Notes: generated by a model from the letters alone, not told the origin. Counted from the first letter of the stretch, positions 51,564-62,032 are shown. The stretch: 64,000 nt of DNA from Candidatus Limosilactobacillus intestinigallinarum (GCA_019117285.1 DXAA01000003.1:53243-117242); one strand, 5' to 3'. Translations and numbers: made by a program.

Positions 51564-52073
51564 CTACTTCAGCTTATCAAAGTGATAGGTGTGTACGCGG
51601 GCCAGTCCGGGAAAACTCTGCTGGCGCAGGGCCTCGTAGATGACAATGGCGGCACTGTTTGAAAGGTTAAGGGCCCGGATATTGTTGTCGTTTTGCGGGA
51701 TCCGAATGGCATTTTCCGGATAGCGCCGCATGAACTGTTCGGGTAGGCCGGTTGTCTCCTTACCAAACAGGAAGTAATGGTCACCCGCACTGGTGTAGTC
51801 CACGTCGGTGTAATCACGACTGGCGAATTTGGAGACCAGGTACAACTTGCTGATATCTGGTACACTGGCCACGAATTCCTGCAGGTCATCGTGGTAGGTA
51901 ATCTTGACCTTGTCCCAGTAGTCCAGGCCGGCTCGCTTCATATGCTTGTCATCGGTAGAAAAGCCGAGGGGCCGGATCAGGTGCAGTTCCGTGTTGGTCC
52001 CGGCACAGGTCCGGGCAATGTTACCCGTGTTGGCGGGAAAAAGTGGTTCAAACAATACGATATGATTGGTCAT
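51564..52073 (-). CDS. trmL: tRNA (cytidine(34)-2'-O)-methyltransferase (SPOUT)
   Basis: HIVLFEPLFPANTGNIARTCAGT, FLFGKETTGLP. Confidence 0.93.
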   Translation of the reverse strand: MTNHIVLFEPLFPANTGNIARTCAGTNTELHLIRPLGFSTDDKHMKRAGLDYWDKVKITYHDDLQEFVASVPDISKLYLVSKFASRDYTDVDYTSAGDHYFLFGKETTGLPEQFMRRYPENAIRIPQNDNNIRALNLSNSAAIVIYEALRQQSFPGLARVHTYHFDKLK

Positions 52074-52098
52074 TGTAAAAACTCCTCAAATATATAAA

Positions 52099-52194
52099 AA
52101 AAGCAGGGTCTCGGTGTGGGCACGGCGAAACGCTGCTTTAATGAAGTACTATTTGGCAGTTACCAACGAATCGGTTCGATGTCAACTGCCAAAT
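52099..52194 (-). promoter_or_regulatory. Structured leader upstream of trmL: hairpin then terminator-like hairpin
   Basis: 11-bp stem 52151-52161/52184-52194; aaagcag...ctgcttttttt hairpin ~25 nt before trmL ATG. Confidence 0.55.
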
Positions 52195-52246
52195 GATTTC
52201 TCGTATGATACTTTAGCATCATTTAGTCGTTTGTGCAAACATTTTG

Positions 52247-53101
52247 TTAAGATTTTTTAGCAATCAATAGGGAAACATCAACGGTTACCGTCCGCAGTCC
52301 CGTCAGCTCGGCGTCCGTTAGCTGCTTGGCACCCCGTCCCCAGTGCAACGGCGTCATCTCGACCAGGCTCGCCTGCATTCCCGCCGGCAGGTCAAACCGG
52401 TAGCGAACCCGGTGAACCTGACAGTCCGGGTAGTGCTGGGCAAACAGGTCCATGACCCGGGAATTATCGTAACGGGCATGCTGGTCAGCCTGGTCATAGA
52501 GGAGCTGGCGCAGTTCGGTCAGGTAGTCGGCGTTGGGGATCACCTTGATCAAGGTGCCACCGGGGGCCAGGACCCGATTAAACTCCGCATAGTCCGACGG
52601 TGAGAATAATTCCACAATTGCGTCGAAGGTCCGATCGTTGAATGGCAGCTGCCGAAGGTCGGCCACACAGAAGAAGGCGTTCAGCGCCAGTTGGGTGGCC
52701 AGGGTCACCCCAGCCTTGGAGATGTCAAAGCCCACCAGACAGTCACCCTGCTGGGAACGCAGGGCTGCCAGCTGGGCAAGCGGGGTCCCCTCACCGGTCC
52801 CAACGTCCAGGATCTTTAAGGGATGCGGGGGCAACAGTTCGGCGACCTGCTGAATGATCGGCCTGAAGAGCCCCGCATCCAGGAGCTTTCGCCGGGCCAG
52901 GAACATCTTCCGCCCGTATTCCGTATCCGCGGCCCCCTTCAGGAAGTGGAGATAGCCATGCTTGTTGAAGTCGATCTGGTGACCCTGACCACAGACGATG
53001 CTGTTCCCCGTCAGCTGAGCAAAGGGCTCCTGGCAGGTTGGACACCGGAAGAGGTTTAGGTGCCGATCGACAAACTGCCGCTGTTTTTCGATTTTCTTCA
53101 C
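52247..53101 (-). CDS. RlmA-type 23S rRNA guanine-N1 methyltransferase
   Basis: Zn motif CPTCQEPF...CGQGHQIDFNKHGYLHFL; SAM motif LDVGTGEGTPL. Confidence 0.9.
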   Translation of the reverse strand: MKKIEKQRQFVDRHLNLFRCPTCQEPFAQLTGNSIVCGQGHQIDFNKHGYLHFLKGAADTEYGRKMFLARRKLLDAGLFRPIIQQVAELLPPHPLKILDVGTGEGTPLAQLAALRSQQGDCLVGFDISKAGVTLATQLALNAFFCVADLRQLPFNDRTFDAIVELFSPSDYAEFNRVLAPGGTLIKVIPNADYLTELRQLLYDQADQHARYDNSRVMDLFAQHYPDCQVHRVRYRFDLPAGMQASLVEMTPLHWGRGAKQLTDAELTGLRTVTVDVSLLIAKKS

Positions 53102-53200
53102 GTTGATCCGTCCTTTTCGTTTTTTCTCAATATTAATAGTTTACCATAGCCATAATTTTGCTATCATATAAGTAAGCATTTTCAAAGGAGGAATCCCATC

Positions 53201-54229
53201 GTGGAAGAGAATTTTCTAATCGGAACCTATACTAAGAAGGACAGCAAGGGGGTCTACGCCGTCACCCTTGATGACGACGCTGGTAAATTGACCAACGTCC
53301 GGCTGGCCATTCCATCACAGAAGCCGGCCTACCTGCAAGTCGGTGGTGCCGACCGCGTCTACGCCATCAAGCAGATCGATGACCAGGGCGGGGTCGCTTC
53401 CTACTCCCTGCAAGATGACAATGCCAAGATGCTCAGCAAGGTGCTCGCCGCTGGTGCCCCACCGGCCTATGTTGGCCTCGACAAGGAACGGCACCTGCTC
53501 TACAGTGCCAACTACCACACCGCCAAGGTTGACGTCTTCAAGATCAACGAAGACGGGACCCTGACCCAGACCGATTCCGTTACTCACCAGGGTGCCACCG
53601 GCCCGCGGCCAGAACAAGAAGCCCCGCACGTTCACTTCGCCGACCTGACCCCCGATAAGCGTCTGGTCGTCTGTGACCTCGGCATGGATCTGATCGTGGT
53701 CTACGATGTCTCCGCTGATGGTAAGCTAACCGCCGTTTCCCGCTACAAGTGTGAGGACGGTTTTGGTACCCGTCATATCGCCTTCCACCCGAATGGCAAG
53801 TACGCTTACGTTCTCGGTGAATTGTCCAGCAAGCTGGAGGTCCTCAAGTACAATGCCACTGACGCCAGCTTCACCCACGTCCAGACGGTCAAGACGATCC
53901 CAGATGACTGGACTGCCCACAACGGGGCCGCGGCGATCCGCTTCTCCAGTGATGGTAAGTTCATCTACACCTCCAACCGGGGTGAAAACACGATTGCTGT
54001 CTTCGCGGTTCAGCCGGACTTCACCGTCAAGCACATCCAGTCCATCTCAACTGAAGGGGACTTCCCACGGGACTTCAACCTCAGCAAGGATGAATCATAC
54101 CTGCTGGCTTCCAACCAGAACTCCTACAACCTCACCCTCTACAAACGGGATGCGGCAACCGGTAAGCTGACCCTCCTGCAAAAGGACGTGGCCTGCCCAG
54201 AACCAGTCTGCGTCATGAAGTGGAAGTAA
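53201..54229 (+). CDS. Lactonase family (6-phosphogluconolactonase-like) beta-propeller
   Basis: FLIGTYTKKDSKGVY, HFADLTPDKRLVVCDLGMD, KFIYTSNRGENTIAVF. Confidence 0.9.
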   Translation: MEENFLIGTYTKKDSKGVYAVTLDDDAGKLTNVRLAIPSQKPAYLQVGGADRVYAIKQIDDQGGVASYSLQDDNAKMLSKVLAAGAPPAYVGLDKERHLLYSANYHTAKVDVFKINEDGTLTQTDSVTHQGATGPRPEQEAPHVHFADLTPDKRLVVCDLGMDLIVVYDVSADGKLTAVSRYKCEDGFGTRHIAFHPNGKYAYVLGELSSKLEVLKYNATDASFTHVQTVKTIPDDWTAHNGAAAIRFSSDGKFIYTSNRGENTIAVFAVQPDFTVKHIQSISTEGDFPRDFNLSKDESYLLASNQNSYNLTLYKRDAATGKLTLLQKDVACPEPVCVMKWK

Positions 54230-54249
54230 TTGAAGTTAACTGAACAACA

Positions 54250-54284
54250 AAAGGTCGATGATTTCTCATCATCGACCTTTTTCT
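54250..54284. terminator. Convergent terminator
   Basis: aaaaggtcgatgatttctcatcatcgaccttttt. Confidence 0.88.
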
Positions 54285-55186
54285 TATGGTTCCGTTAGTT
54301 TTAATGCCGCGATGGCCGCCCGCATGTCATCCGGCAGGGGCGCGGTCACCGTGATGTTGGCGCCCTTAAATGGGCTGTAGAACTGTAGCCAGTAGCAGTG
54401 CAGGGCCTGGCGGGCAATGAGTGCTGATCCCTGTCCATACATCTCGTCCCCCAGGAGCGGGTGACCGAGGTAGCTAAAGTGGACCCGGATCTGATGGGTC
54501 CGCCCGGTGTGCAGGCGGATTTTGGCCAACGAACCCTGCGCGTTTTTATCTTGGACCCAGTACTCGGTAACCGAAGCCTTGCCTCCCGTACCGACCATCC
54601 GTTGGACGAACGACGCCGGATCCCGCATGATCGGGGCATCGATGTAGCCGTGGCTAGCCTTCAATGGCCCCTGGACCAGGGCCAGGTAGTTCTTCTTGAC
54701 TTGGTGGCGTTTCAGCTGACGGTCGAGGACGGCGTGGGCAAAGCGGTGCTTGGGAAAGATCACCAGTCCACTGGTGTCCTTATCCAGCCGGGTCGCCACG
54801 TGGATCACCTGATTCTCGTATTCCTGTTGTTGGTAGTAGGCCTTGACCCGGTTGACTAGACTGTCGGGAACGGGCACGTGGTGGGCCGGGACGGTGGCCA
54901 CCCCGGCCGGCTTGTTCAGGATCAGGAAGTCCCGATCTTCGTAGACAATCTGAATTGGGGCCGGATAGGCGACCACATGATCGTTACCCGCTTCAGGGGG
55001 CAGGACCAGGGTAAAGTGATCACCGGGGTGGACCAGGTCAACCGCCCACTTCTCCTCGCCGTTGACCAACATCTTGCCGCCGTGGTAGATAGCCACCTTC
55101 ATCAGGGAACTGGTGACCCCTTCCATCCGTAACGCCGAGCGGAGGCGCCGCGGGACTGCCTGTTGGTATTTCCAGGTAAATTCCAT
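54284..55186 (-). CDS. RluA family pseudouridine synthase
   Basis: HVATRLDKDTSGLVIF, GRTHQIRVHFSYLGHPLLGD. Confidence 0.95.
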   Translation of the reverse strand: MEFTWKYQQAVPRRLRSALRMEGVTSSLMKVAIYHGGKMLVNGEEKWAVDLVHPGDHFTLVLPPEAGNDHVVAYPAPIQIVYEDRDFLILNKPAGVATVPAHHVPVPDSLVNRVKAYYQQQEYENQVIHVATRLDKDTSGLVIFPKHRFAHAVLDRQLKRHQVKKNYLALVQGPLKASHGYIDAPIMRDPASFVQRMVGTGGKASVTEYWVQDKNAQGSLAKIRLHTGRTHQIRVHFSYLGHPLLGDEMYGQGSALIARQALHCYWLQFYSPFKGANITVTAPLPDDMRAAIAALKLTEP

Positions 55187-56001
55187 CACCGCGCCTCGCC
55201 AATAAAGGAATCCTTGACCCGATTCCAGAAGTTATTGTGCCGGTAGCGGGCAAAGTTGATCTTCTGGTCGGAAACCTGGTAGTCCAGCTCCATCAGGTAG
55301 CGCTGGCCCTTCTTGTTCTTCAGCATGAGCTGGTCACGGTCACAGGTCAGCACGTGATCATTGGTGTCCCGCAGCCGCAGCATCAGCTTGGTATCGGCAC
55401 CAAAGATGATTGGTGAACCCAGGGTCCGGAAGACCCGGTTGTTCAAAGAGGCCATCTCGGCCAACTGAAAGCCAACACTGTGCGGGTCCATGATTGCTCC
55501 ACCAACCGACTTGTTATAAGCGGTGGACCCGGTCGGCGTTGAGATGCACAGACCATCCCCCCGGAAGTTCTCAAAGAGCTGGTTGTTGATGTAGACGTCA
55601 CAAACCATCGTCTTGGTGATGTTTCGGATTGTCGATTCGTTCAGGGCGATGAAATGGTCAACCACCCCATCGGAATAAACCGCCCGCATGTCCAACAGCG
55701 GATAGGAGACCGATTGACCACTGTCGCGAACCAGGCTGTCGACCAAGTCGTCAATCTCGAAGTTGCGCCAGTCGGTATAGAAACCCAGATGACCGGTGTG
55801 GATCCCAACGAAGCGGACCCGGTCAAGTTGCTTCTGGTAGTGGTGGAAGGCCGACAGCAGGGTCCCGTCCCCACCGATCGTGACGACGACATCAGGCTTC
55901 TGTTGGTCATATACCAACCCGGCCTTCTCCATCTCCGCCCGCAATAGCTTGGTAACCCGCTGGGACTCGGCCGTCTCATTATTATAAATCGCTACTTTCA
56001 T
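55186..56001 (-). CDS. nadK: NAD kinase
   Basis: [30 protein letters not shown]. Confidence 0.95.
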   Translation of the reverse strand: MKVAIYNNETAESQRVTKLLRAEMEKAGLVYDQQKPDVVVTIGGDGTLLSAFHHYQKQLDRVRFVGIHTGHLGFYTDWRNFEIDDLVDSLVRDSGQSVSYPLLDMRAVYSDGVVDHFIALNESTIRNITKTMVCDVYINNQLFENFRGDGLCISTPTGSTAYNKSVGGAIMDPHSVGFQLAEMASLNNRVFRTLGSPIIFGADTKLMLRLRDTNDHVLTCDRDQLMLKNKKGQRYLMELDYQVSDQKINFARYRHNNFWNRVKDSFIGEAR

Positions 56002-56659
56002 TTTGCTGTTGATTCTCCTTATCCTGCTCGTCATCCTTGGTCAACGTCCGCTGGGAGAAGAGGGTCTGGGCTTCCTTGATTTCCTCACGAATCTCTGACA
56101 TTTCCTTGTCCAGACGGAAGGCCGCCTCGGCCGCCCGTTGCAGCCGGGCCGACAGCTCCTCAGGGAAGGCGCCCTGGTACTTGTAGTTCAAGGAGTGTTC
56201 AATCGTGGCCCAGAAGTTCATCGCCAGGGTCCGCACCTGAATCTCGGCCAGGATCTTCTTCTCCCCCGTCACCAGCTGGACCGGGTACTCGATCACAATG
56301 TGGTAGGACCGGTACCCACTCGGTTTGACGTTGGTGACGTAATCACGTTCCTCGAGAATGGTCATGTCACTGCGCTGTCGCAGCAGGTCCACCACCACGT
56401 AGATATCCTCGACGAACTGGCACATGATCCGCAGGCCAGCGATGTCCTGCATATCCTGCTCTAGCCGGTCTTCTTGAACGTGGCGCCGCACCATCTTCTC
56501 CTTGATGCTGTCGACGGGTTTAACCCGTCCGGTGACGAACTCGATCGGCGAGTGTTCGCCCTGTTCCTGGTACTGCTTACGCATGCCCCGCAGCTTTACC
56601 TTTAATTCGTTGACGGCCTGTTGATATGGCAATAAGAAGTGCTGCCAATTTTCAATCAT
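55982..56659 (-). CDS. relQ: GTP pyrophosphokinase, small alarmone synthetase (RelQ/YjbM)
   Basis: [43 protein letters not shown]. Confidence 0.93.
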   Translation of the reverse strand: MIENWQHFLLPYQQAVNELKVKLRGMRKQYQEQGEHSPIEFVTGRVKPVDSIKEKMVRRHVQEDRLEQDMQDIAGLRIMCQFVEDIYVVVDLLRQRSDMTILEERDYVTNVKPSGYRSYHIVIEYPVQLVTGEKKILAEIQVRTLAMNFWATIEHSLNYKYQGAFPEELSARLQRAAEAAFRLDKEMSEIREEIKEAQTLFSQRTLTKDDEQDKENQQQNESSDL

Positions 56660-56811
56660 ATTAAAGCCTCCTGTTAAATCTGCATATTATTTTAGCATAC
56701 TTTAATGGGCAGGTGGGTTTGATGCGGTTTCCTTTACAAGGAGCGTTTTTTTTGCCACAATTGAAAATGTTCACAATACATTAAGGCTTTTATTGATCGG
56801 AGGAGCAATTG

Positions 56812-57444
56812 ATGCTTGAGATTCATTTATTTGTCAACCCCTTGGGGATGCGTTGTTTCCGCTGTGAAAATGACGTTTTACGGGTAGATCATGAACTGAA
56901 TACCAAAATTAATTATCAATTTGTCCCGCTGTTTAACATGCAGACAATTAACGATACTCTGCGGCTATACGGACTCAACTGTCGTGACCTGACCGTTCGC
57001 CAGCACGTCGCCGACACCATCTTCCAGGTCATTTTGGACTACAAGGCAGCCCTCTTCCAGGGACGCAAGCGGGGACGTTGCTACCTGCTTCGCCTCCAGG
57101 ACGCCATCGTTAAGAACCAGGTTGATTACTCTCGTCAGCTGGCGCACCAGGTGGCCCAGCAGGCTGGCTTGGACCTGGAGATGTTCATGGAGGACCGCCA
57201 ATCGAAACTCGCTCGACAAGCCTTTCAGGAGGATCAACAGATGGCGGCTGAATTAGGGGTCACCCAGACGGCCACCGCGGTGGTCTTTGATACCGACCAG
57301 ACGGACTATGGCTATCTGATCGCCAACTTCGACTATGAGACCCTCATCCAGGCCTTTCGGGAAAATAAACTCGACCACCGACAGAGTGCCGCCCAGTTTG
57401 CGGCCCAGTTCCACCGGCCGGCCCTGAAAATCGTCCAGAAATAA
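56812..57444 (+). CDS. DsbA-fold SpxH/YjbH-like ClpXP adaptor
   Basis: LEIHLFVNPLGMRCFRCE; divergent from relQ-nadK. Confidence 0.82.
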   Translation: MLEIHLFVNPLGMRCFRCENDVLRVDHELNTKINYQFVPLFNMQTINDTLRLYGLNCRDLTVRQHVADTIFQVILDYKAALFQGRKRGRCYLLRLQDAIVKNQVDYSRQLAHQVAQQAGLDLEMFMEDRQSKLARQAFQEDQQMAAELGVTQTATAVVFDTDQTDYGYLIANFDYETLIQAFRENKLDHRQSAAQFAAQFHRPALKIVQK

Positions 57445-57451
57445 ATCAATA

Positions 57452-57490
57452 CTAAAAAAGTGATCAGAAAATTTCTGATCACTTTTTTAA
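57452..57490. terminator. Convergent terminator
   Basis: aaaaaagtgatcagaaa-atttctgatcactttttt. Confidence 0.88.
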
Positions 57491-58872
57491 TACTGCAATT
57501 TTGCCGCCCCGAAGGCCATCTTGACCAGCTTGCCTAACAGGACGGTTGCCTCCTTCATGGCGATCGCCGCCATCTGCTCGTTGGCCTTAGTCAGCCCTGC
57601 CTGGGGCGCCGCTGGATCAACTTCCTGATCCGTGGTCCGCTGGATGTGACGAGTGGCGGCCACCACTTGCTGTTCGTAGGCCTCGACCGCCGATTTGGCT
57701 TGGGCATAATGGGCATCCCCGATGGCCGCAATGGTATGGGTCAACCAGTACATGTTGTCGGGCGCAAAGTCGACAGGCGTGTCGCGGTAACTGGCCGGCG
57801 TGTCGTCAACATTAGCATAGAATGGCACCACCGTATTGAAGGCGTTCGGCCCAAAGGCAAGCCAGTGGACCCCGGCAATGGCCGCGGGGACGTTGTTCCG
57901 AATCTGGAGAATGTGCAGCTCCAAGTTCCGGTTGAGGGCAATCGACCGGTATGGGACTTGGTCGTGTTCGTAGGGGTCAAATGACGTTCCCTGATAATGA
58001 GAGCTCATTACCCGTTTGATTTCCTCGATGGACAGCTTGTGTCGTGGATGACAGATGAAGGGCAGGTCTTGGTCGGTCGGCTGGCCAGTCGGCTCGACAC
58101 TCAATTGCTGCTGAACATACCAGGCCCGCGGGTTATTGTAACGGGTATCCGTAACTGTTTGACTACCGGAGATCTGACGGAGGTTATAATGCCCATCCAA
58201 GGACGGATTGAGACGGTTGTCATCGATCAGGTCCTTAAGGTCAGCTGAACAGGTGGTCATCGCAGACGTGAAGTCAAAGTCGGCGATGTTCAGCCGATTA
58301 GGGGCGATCACGAAGGCGTCATCCGGAATCCGTACGGCAGCCCAGTGATGGCCACCGGTCGTCTCCATGTACCAGACCTCGTCATGGTCACCGAACGCGA
58401 TGGCGTTTGCTTCATAGGTCCCGTACTGTTCGATCAACTGGCCCAGCCGCCGGACCCCCTCACGTGCCGTCTTGATGTATGGCAGGACCAAGGTCACGAA
58501 ATCTTCCTCACCGATTCCATCAGTAGAATTGTATGGATCGATCCCCAGGATCCGTGAATTGGTCGTGATCGTCTCGGTCCCGGTCATGGTAACGTTGTGC
58601 TGGTTGATTCCGCCAGCAGCAAAAACCCCTGCGGAGCTATCGGCATCCGACGTCGAAGTGTAACCGACCGGGTTGGCGGGCAGGTCAATCTTGAAGGCGG
58701 TTGTTTTACTCTCATAATGTCGTGGCCGATCAGCTGACTTGACATAGACAAAGCGTTGCGGATCAAAGGCATTACCGTAGTCCTCCTCCCGGCAGACAAT
58801 CGTCGAGCCATCCAGGGTGGCCTTCTTCCCTACCAGGAGCGTCGTACAAGTATGTTTTTCTATTATCTTCAT
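57487..58872 (-). CDS. C69 family dipeptidase
   Basis: CTTLLVGKKATLDGSTIVCREED N-terminal Cys nucleophile. Confidence 0.92.
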   Translation of the reverse strand: MKIIEKHTCTTLLVGKKATLDGSTIVCREEDYGNAFDPQRFVYVKSADRPRHYESKTTAFKIDLPANPVGYTSTSDADSSAGVFAAGGINQHNVTMTGTETITTNSRILGIDPYNSTDGIGEEDFVTLVLPYIKTAREGVRRLGQLIEQYGTYEANAIAFGDHDEVWYMETTGGHHWAAVRIPDDAFVIAPNRLNIADFDFTSAMTTCSADLKDLIDDNRLNPSLDGHYNLRQISGSQTVTDTRYNNPRAWYVQQQLSVEPTGQPTDQDLPFICHPRHKLSIEEIKRVMSSHYQGTSFDPYEHDQVPYRSIALNRNLELHILQIRNNVPAAIAGVHWLAFGPNAFNTVVPFYANVDDTPASYRDTPVDFAPDNMYWLTHTIAAIGDAHYAQAKSAVEAYEQQVVAATRHIQRTTDQEVDPAAPQAGLTKANEQMAAIAMKEATVLLGKLVKMAFGAAKLQY

Positions 58873-58883
58873 CCCCTTTTCTT

Positions 58884-59951
58884 TTATTTTAATGCACCTG
58901 GTGGTAAAAGCCCACCTCGGGCAAGCAGGTTTAACTTTTCCTGGACATTGGTAAACCACCGAGGATACTGAAAAAGTAGGTAGCCACCGGGACAGGCGAG
59001 CAGGATCCGCATGGCTAGTAAATCATGGGTCAGGGCAGCCAAAAGTGCCTGCCGGAGGGCACCACCGTCAATACATCCGAAGCCCAACCAGTGCTTGGCT
59101 GCCGTCGCCTTCAGCCATGCTTGCCATGCCGTTTTCGACCAGTAATAGAAGATGGGAAGACCAATAAGGCCCTCGATGACCCGGATCCGCCACATGATGA
59201 CCGGCTCGTCCAAGACAGGCCAGGTCGGCACGGTGTCATGGCAGACCAGGGGACAGGCCGCCAGTGGTCGATGTTCCGGTAGGTCGGCCAGCAGCTGACG
59301 AGCGGCCATTGCGCCATACCCATATTGAAGATTGGCAAGATGGTGGATCTGGGTTTTGATCACCATCAACCGGCTCATTCCCGTTCCGCGGATAAAAGAA
59401 CACCAAACAAAGTCACGTCTAACCACCAGGTGACCCAAGCGGGTGTCCCAAAAGAGCAAGCCGGGCCGGCCACCGACCCACTGGGTAAACTGGGCCACCT
59501 TTCCCCGTTGCAGTCGGCGCCGCTGGTAGGGCGCACCAAGTAGCCAGTGAACGGCAATTCCACATTGCCGATAGCCCGCATTCCGTTCCCGAAGGCGGTG
59601 AAGACTCAATGGACTACACTGAAACTCGATGGCTACCCGCTGGTCACCATCAGTTAACAGTAAATCTGGCCGCTGAGCAATCTGTGCCAGGTAGACCTCC
59701 AGGGCCACCGACCGTCCCTGCTGACGATACCACTGGAACAACTGGCGCTTGCCGAGCAGATGTTCCGTCGTCTCCCCCTCACTGAGCTGGCACTGACTAC
59801 CGGGCCGGTGGGCAAAGTGGGCGATCTTGTGCTGTCCCCGCCGCAGGATTACGGGCTCATGACAGCCCGGACAGCAATAGCCAGTTCGCCCCGTCGCTTC
59901 GTCGGCGAAAACCAATTGACCATCCTTCATCGCCACCAACATCGTTGTCAC
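58884..59951 (-). CDS. coiA: CoiA-like competence protein
   Basis: CCPGCHEPVILRRGQHKIAHFAH, ETTEHLLGKRQLF, RPDLLLTDG, IEFQCSPLS nuclease-like motifs. Confidence 0.88.
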   Translation of the reverse strand: MTTMLVAMKDGQLVFADEATGRTGYCCPGCHEPVILRRGQHKIAHFAHRPGSQCQLSEGETTEHLLGKRQLFQWYRQQGRSVALEVYLAQIAQRPDLLLTDGDQRVAIEFQCSPLSLHRLRERNAGYRQCGIAVHWLLGAPYQRRRLQRGKVAQFTQWVGGRPGLLFWDTRLGHLVVRRDFVWCSFIRGTGMSRLMVIKTQIHHLANLQYGYGAMAARQLLADLPEHRPLAACPLVCHDTVPTWPVLDEPVIMWRIRVIEGLIGLPIFYYWSKTAWQAWLKATAAKHWLGFGCIDGGALRQALLAALTHDLLAMRILLACPGGYLLFQYPRWFTNVQEKLNLLARGGLLPPGALK

Positions 59952-59979
59952 CCCCTACCCTATAAGTACGGAAGGCAAA

Positions 59980-60014
59980 GAAAAAAGCGTGAGACAAATC
60001 ATCTCACGCTTTTG
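59980..60014 (-). terminator. Terminator of mecA
   Basis: aaaagcgtgaga-tgatttg-tctcacgctttttt on minus strand. Confidence 0.82.
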
Positions 60015-60015
60015 G

Positions 60016-60708
60016 TTAATTGAAGTAGTGACGAATGGTGTGCAGGGCCGAGACCGCCATCAGCTTCTTACCATGCTCACTCAGGTAAACCGGTGTCACC
60101 GCGGTTGGGTTACCGTACTCATAGGCGAGCGCCAGGCTATCCTTCACCAGAGCATCGTTTTCAACCGGTTGGAAGTACTGCAGGGTCAGGTAGTACTTAC
60201 CATCATACTTATAAAGCTCACTGACGGTATCGTCATCCTCGGCGATCCGGGCGAAATCAATCAGATCCTCAAAGGAGTTGAAGACAACAACCCGCCAACT
60301 GTTCGCTTGATGAGGCTCCGCAGTGTTATCCTGCGCTGGTTGCGTCGGCTGTGGTTGAGCACTGTCCGGCGTCTGCCCCTGACGTGCCGATGCTGAACGC
60401 GCCAGGTTCTGCTTGATGTATCGGGCGATCTGCTCGTTGTTGGCCGCCTGCCCGCCGTCAGGAGCATTGGGGTCGTTCTTGCTGATGAATAATTCAAGGC
60501 CATTCTCCGTCGGCATTACCTGGAAGGTCACCGAGTCGTTATTCTGAAACTGGTGCTCGGTGTCGACCTCACGTAAGATGCTGTAAAAGAAATCCTCAAT
60601 CTGCTGGTGGTCCCCCAGGAGATCAAGAATGGTAATTCCCCGGGCACTTAAATCATTATTATCAATCAAGACGCGAATCGTATTTTTGTTAATGTGTTCC
60701 ATTTCCAT
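60016..60708 (-). CDS. mecA: Adaptor protein MecA
   Basis: MEMEHINKNTIRVLIDNNDLSARGITILDLLGD. Confidence 0.95.
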   Translation of the reverse strand: MEMEHINKNTIRVLIDNNDLSARGITILDLLGDHQQIEDFFYSILREVDTEHQFQNNDSVTFQVMPTENGLELFISKNDPNAPDGGQAANNEQIARYIKQNLARSASARQGQTPDSAQPQPTQPAQDNTAEPHQANSWRVVVFNSFEDLIDFARIAEDDDTVSELYKYDGKYYLTLQYFQPVENDALVKDSLALAYEYGNPTAVTPVYLSEHGKKLMAVSALHTIRHYFN

Positions 60709-60786
60709 TGGCAGCACCCCCTCGATTCGCCATTTAAATCATTAATTACTATTTTAAAGCCTTTCTCATAAAAGTAAAGCTAAAAG

Positions 60787-60817
60787 AAAAGGGAAGCGAC
60801 CTCCCGCTTCCCTTTTC
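60787..60817 (-). terminator. Terminator of spx
   Basis: aaaagggaagcg-acctcc-cgcttcccttttc. Confidence 0.8.
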
Positions 60818-60821
60818 AGCC

Positions 60822-61223
60822 TTAGATTAAATCTGCCTTCCGTTGGGCCTCAGCAAGCTCAAAGGCCCGAACCTTACGTGGCAGGAACCGCCGAATCTCA
60901 TCTTCATTGTAACCAACTTGAAGTCGCTTATCATCCATGATGATTGGCCGCCGCAGCAGGCCCGGATTCTTACTGATCAGATCAAAGAGTTGTTTCATCG
61001 GCAGTTCATTTAAGTCCAAGTTTAGCTTCTTGTAAGCCTTGGATCGTTTTGAGATAATATCCTCGGTTCCATTTTCCGTCATCCGTAAGATATTCTTTAT
61101 CTCATCAAGTGATAACGGTTCAGAAAAAATATTTCGTTCCTTAAATGGAATGTTGTGTTCCTGCAGCCAGGCACGAGCCTTGCGGCAAGAGGTACAACTT
61201 GGAGACGTGTAGAGAGTAACCAT
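60822..61223 (-). CDS. spx: Spx transcriptional regulator
   Basis: [33 protein letters not shown] (CxxC). Confidence 0.95.
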   Translation of the reverse strand: MVTLYTSPSCTSCRKARAWLQEHNIPFKERNIFSEPLSLDEIKNILRMTENGTEDIISKRSKAYKKLNLDLNELPMKQLFDLISKNPGLLRRPIIMDDKRLQVGYNEDEIRRFLPRKVRAFELAEAQRKADLI

Positions 61224-61439
61224 TAAATAAAAGCCTCCTTAGAACTTAGTAACGACAACATTCATTAATACAACTAATATTATACTATCTTCTAGCAGGC
61301 GATAAAAGGGATTCCGGCAAATTTATTAACTTTTTGTAAGTAAATTTACCTTTCTTTAATTATTGACTACTTCTCGCCATTTTTTTAGCTAAACTGTACT
61401 ATAATAATAGAGTATACATTGAATTAGGAGGGATCTTCG

Positions 61440-61934
61440 TTGTTAACTAAAGTTAGTTTTACATTTGGTTCACACCAAATCTTAGAAGATATCATTAAGA
61501 ATAACCCTGACCGCCAGTTTAAGTTGGTACAGGCATCGACGCACAGTAATAAGCTGGCCCTCTTCGACCTGTCCGGCCAAGATCCGGTCTTCAAGTCTCC
61601 AGTTACCCTAAACGTGTTGGAATCATCACTGAACGCTAGTTTGAATGGCGTACTGTATTACCAATCATTCCAGGTCAATGGTGATCGGCAAAAGTTGCTC
61701 TATAACAGTCTAGAGAAGATCGTCGACGATGCGCCAAGCATTGCCAATGGTGTTCTGATGACCTCAGTTGCTAACCACAACGAAAGTTCTACCCTAGTTC
61801 TGCTAACGTCATGGAACGACTTTGAAGATTTAACCGCTTGGCGGGAAAGTGATTCGTTTAAGTCATTGACTAACTTCACGACCATGGGATCCGATAACTA
61901 CTACTACGACGAAATCTATCGTCCCGTACGTTAA
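61440..61934 (+). CDS. ABM-superfamily monooxygenase-like protein, TTG start
   Basis: aggaggg SD then TTG at 61440; C-terminal SWNDFEDLTAWRESDSFKSLT ABM pattern. Confidence 0.7.
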   Translation: MLTKVSFTFGSHQILEDIIKNNPDRQFKLVQASTHSNKLALFDLSGQDPVFKSPVTLNVLESSLNASLNGVLYYQSFQVNGDRQKLLYNSLEKIVDDAPSIANGVLMTSVANHNESSTLVLLTSWNDFEDLTAWRESDSFKSLTNFTTMGSDNYYYDEIYRPVR

Positions 61935-61993
61935 TATCCATCCAGCAATCATCAATAGACGATCAAGTTTTTTGATCGTTTTTTATTTTTAAA

Positions 61994-62025
61994 AATAAAA
62001 AGCCAGGTGCAATTACACCTGACCT
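61994..62025 (-). terminator. Terminator of the tRNA array
   Basis: gtcaggtgtaattgcacctggctttttatt on minus strand. Confidence 0.8.
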
Positions 62026-62032
62026 AAGCTAC

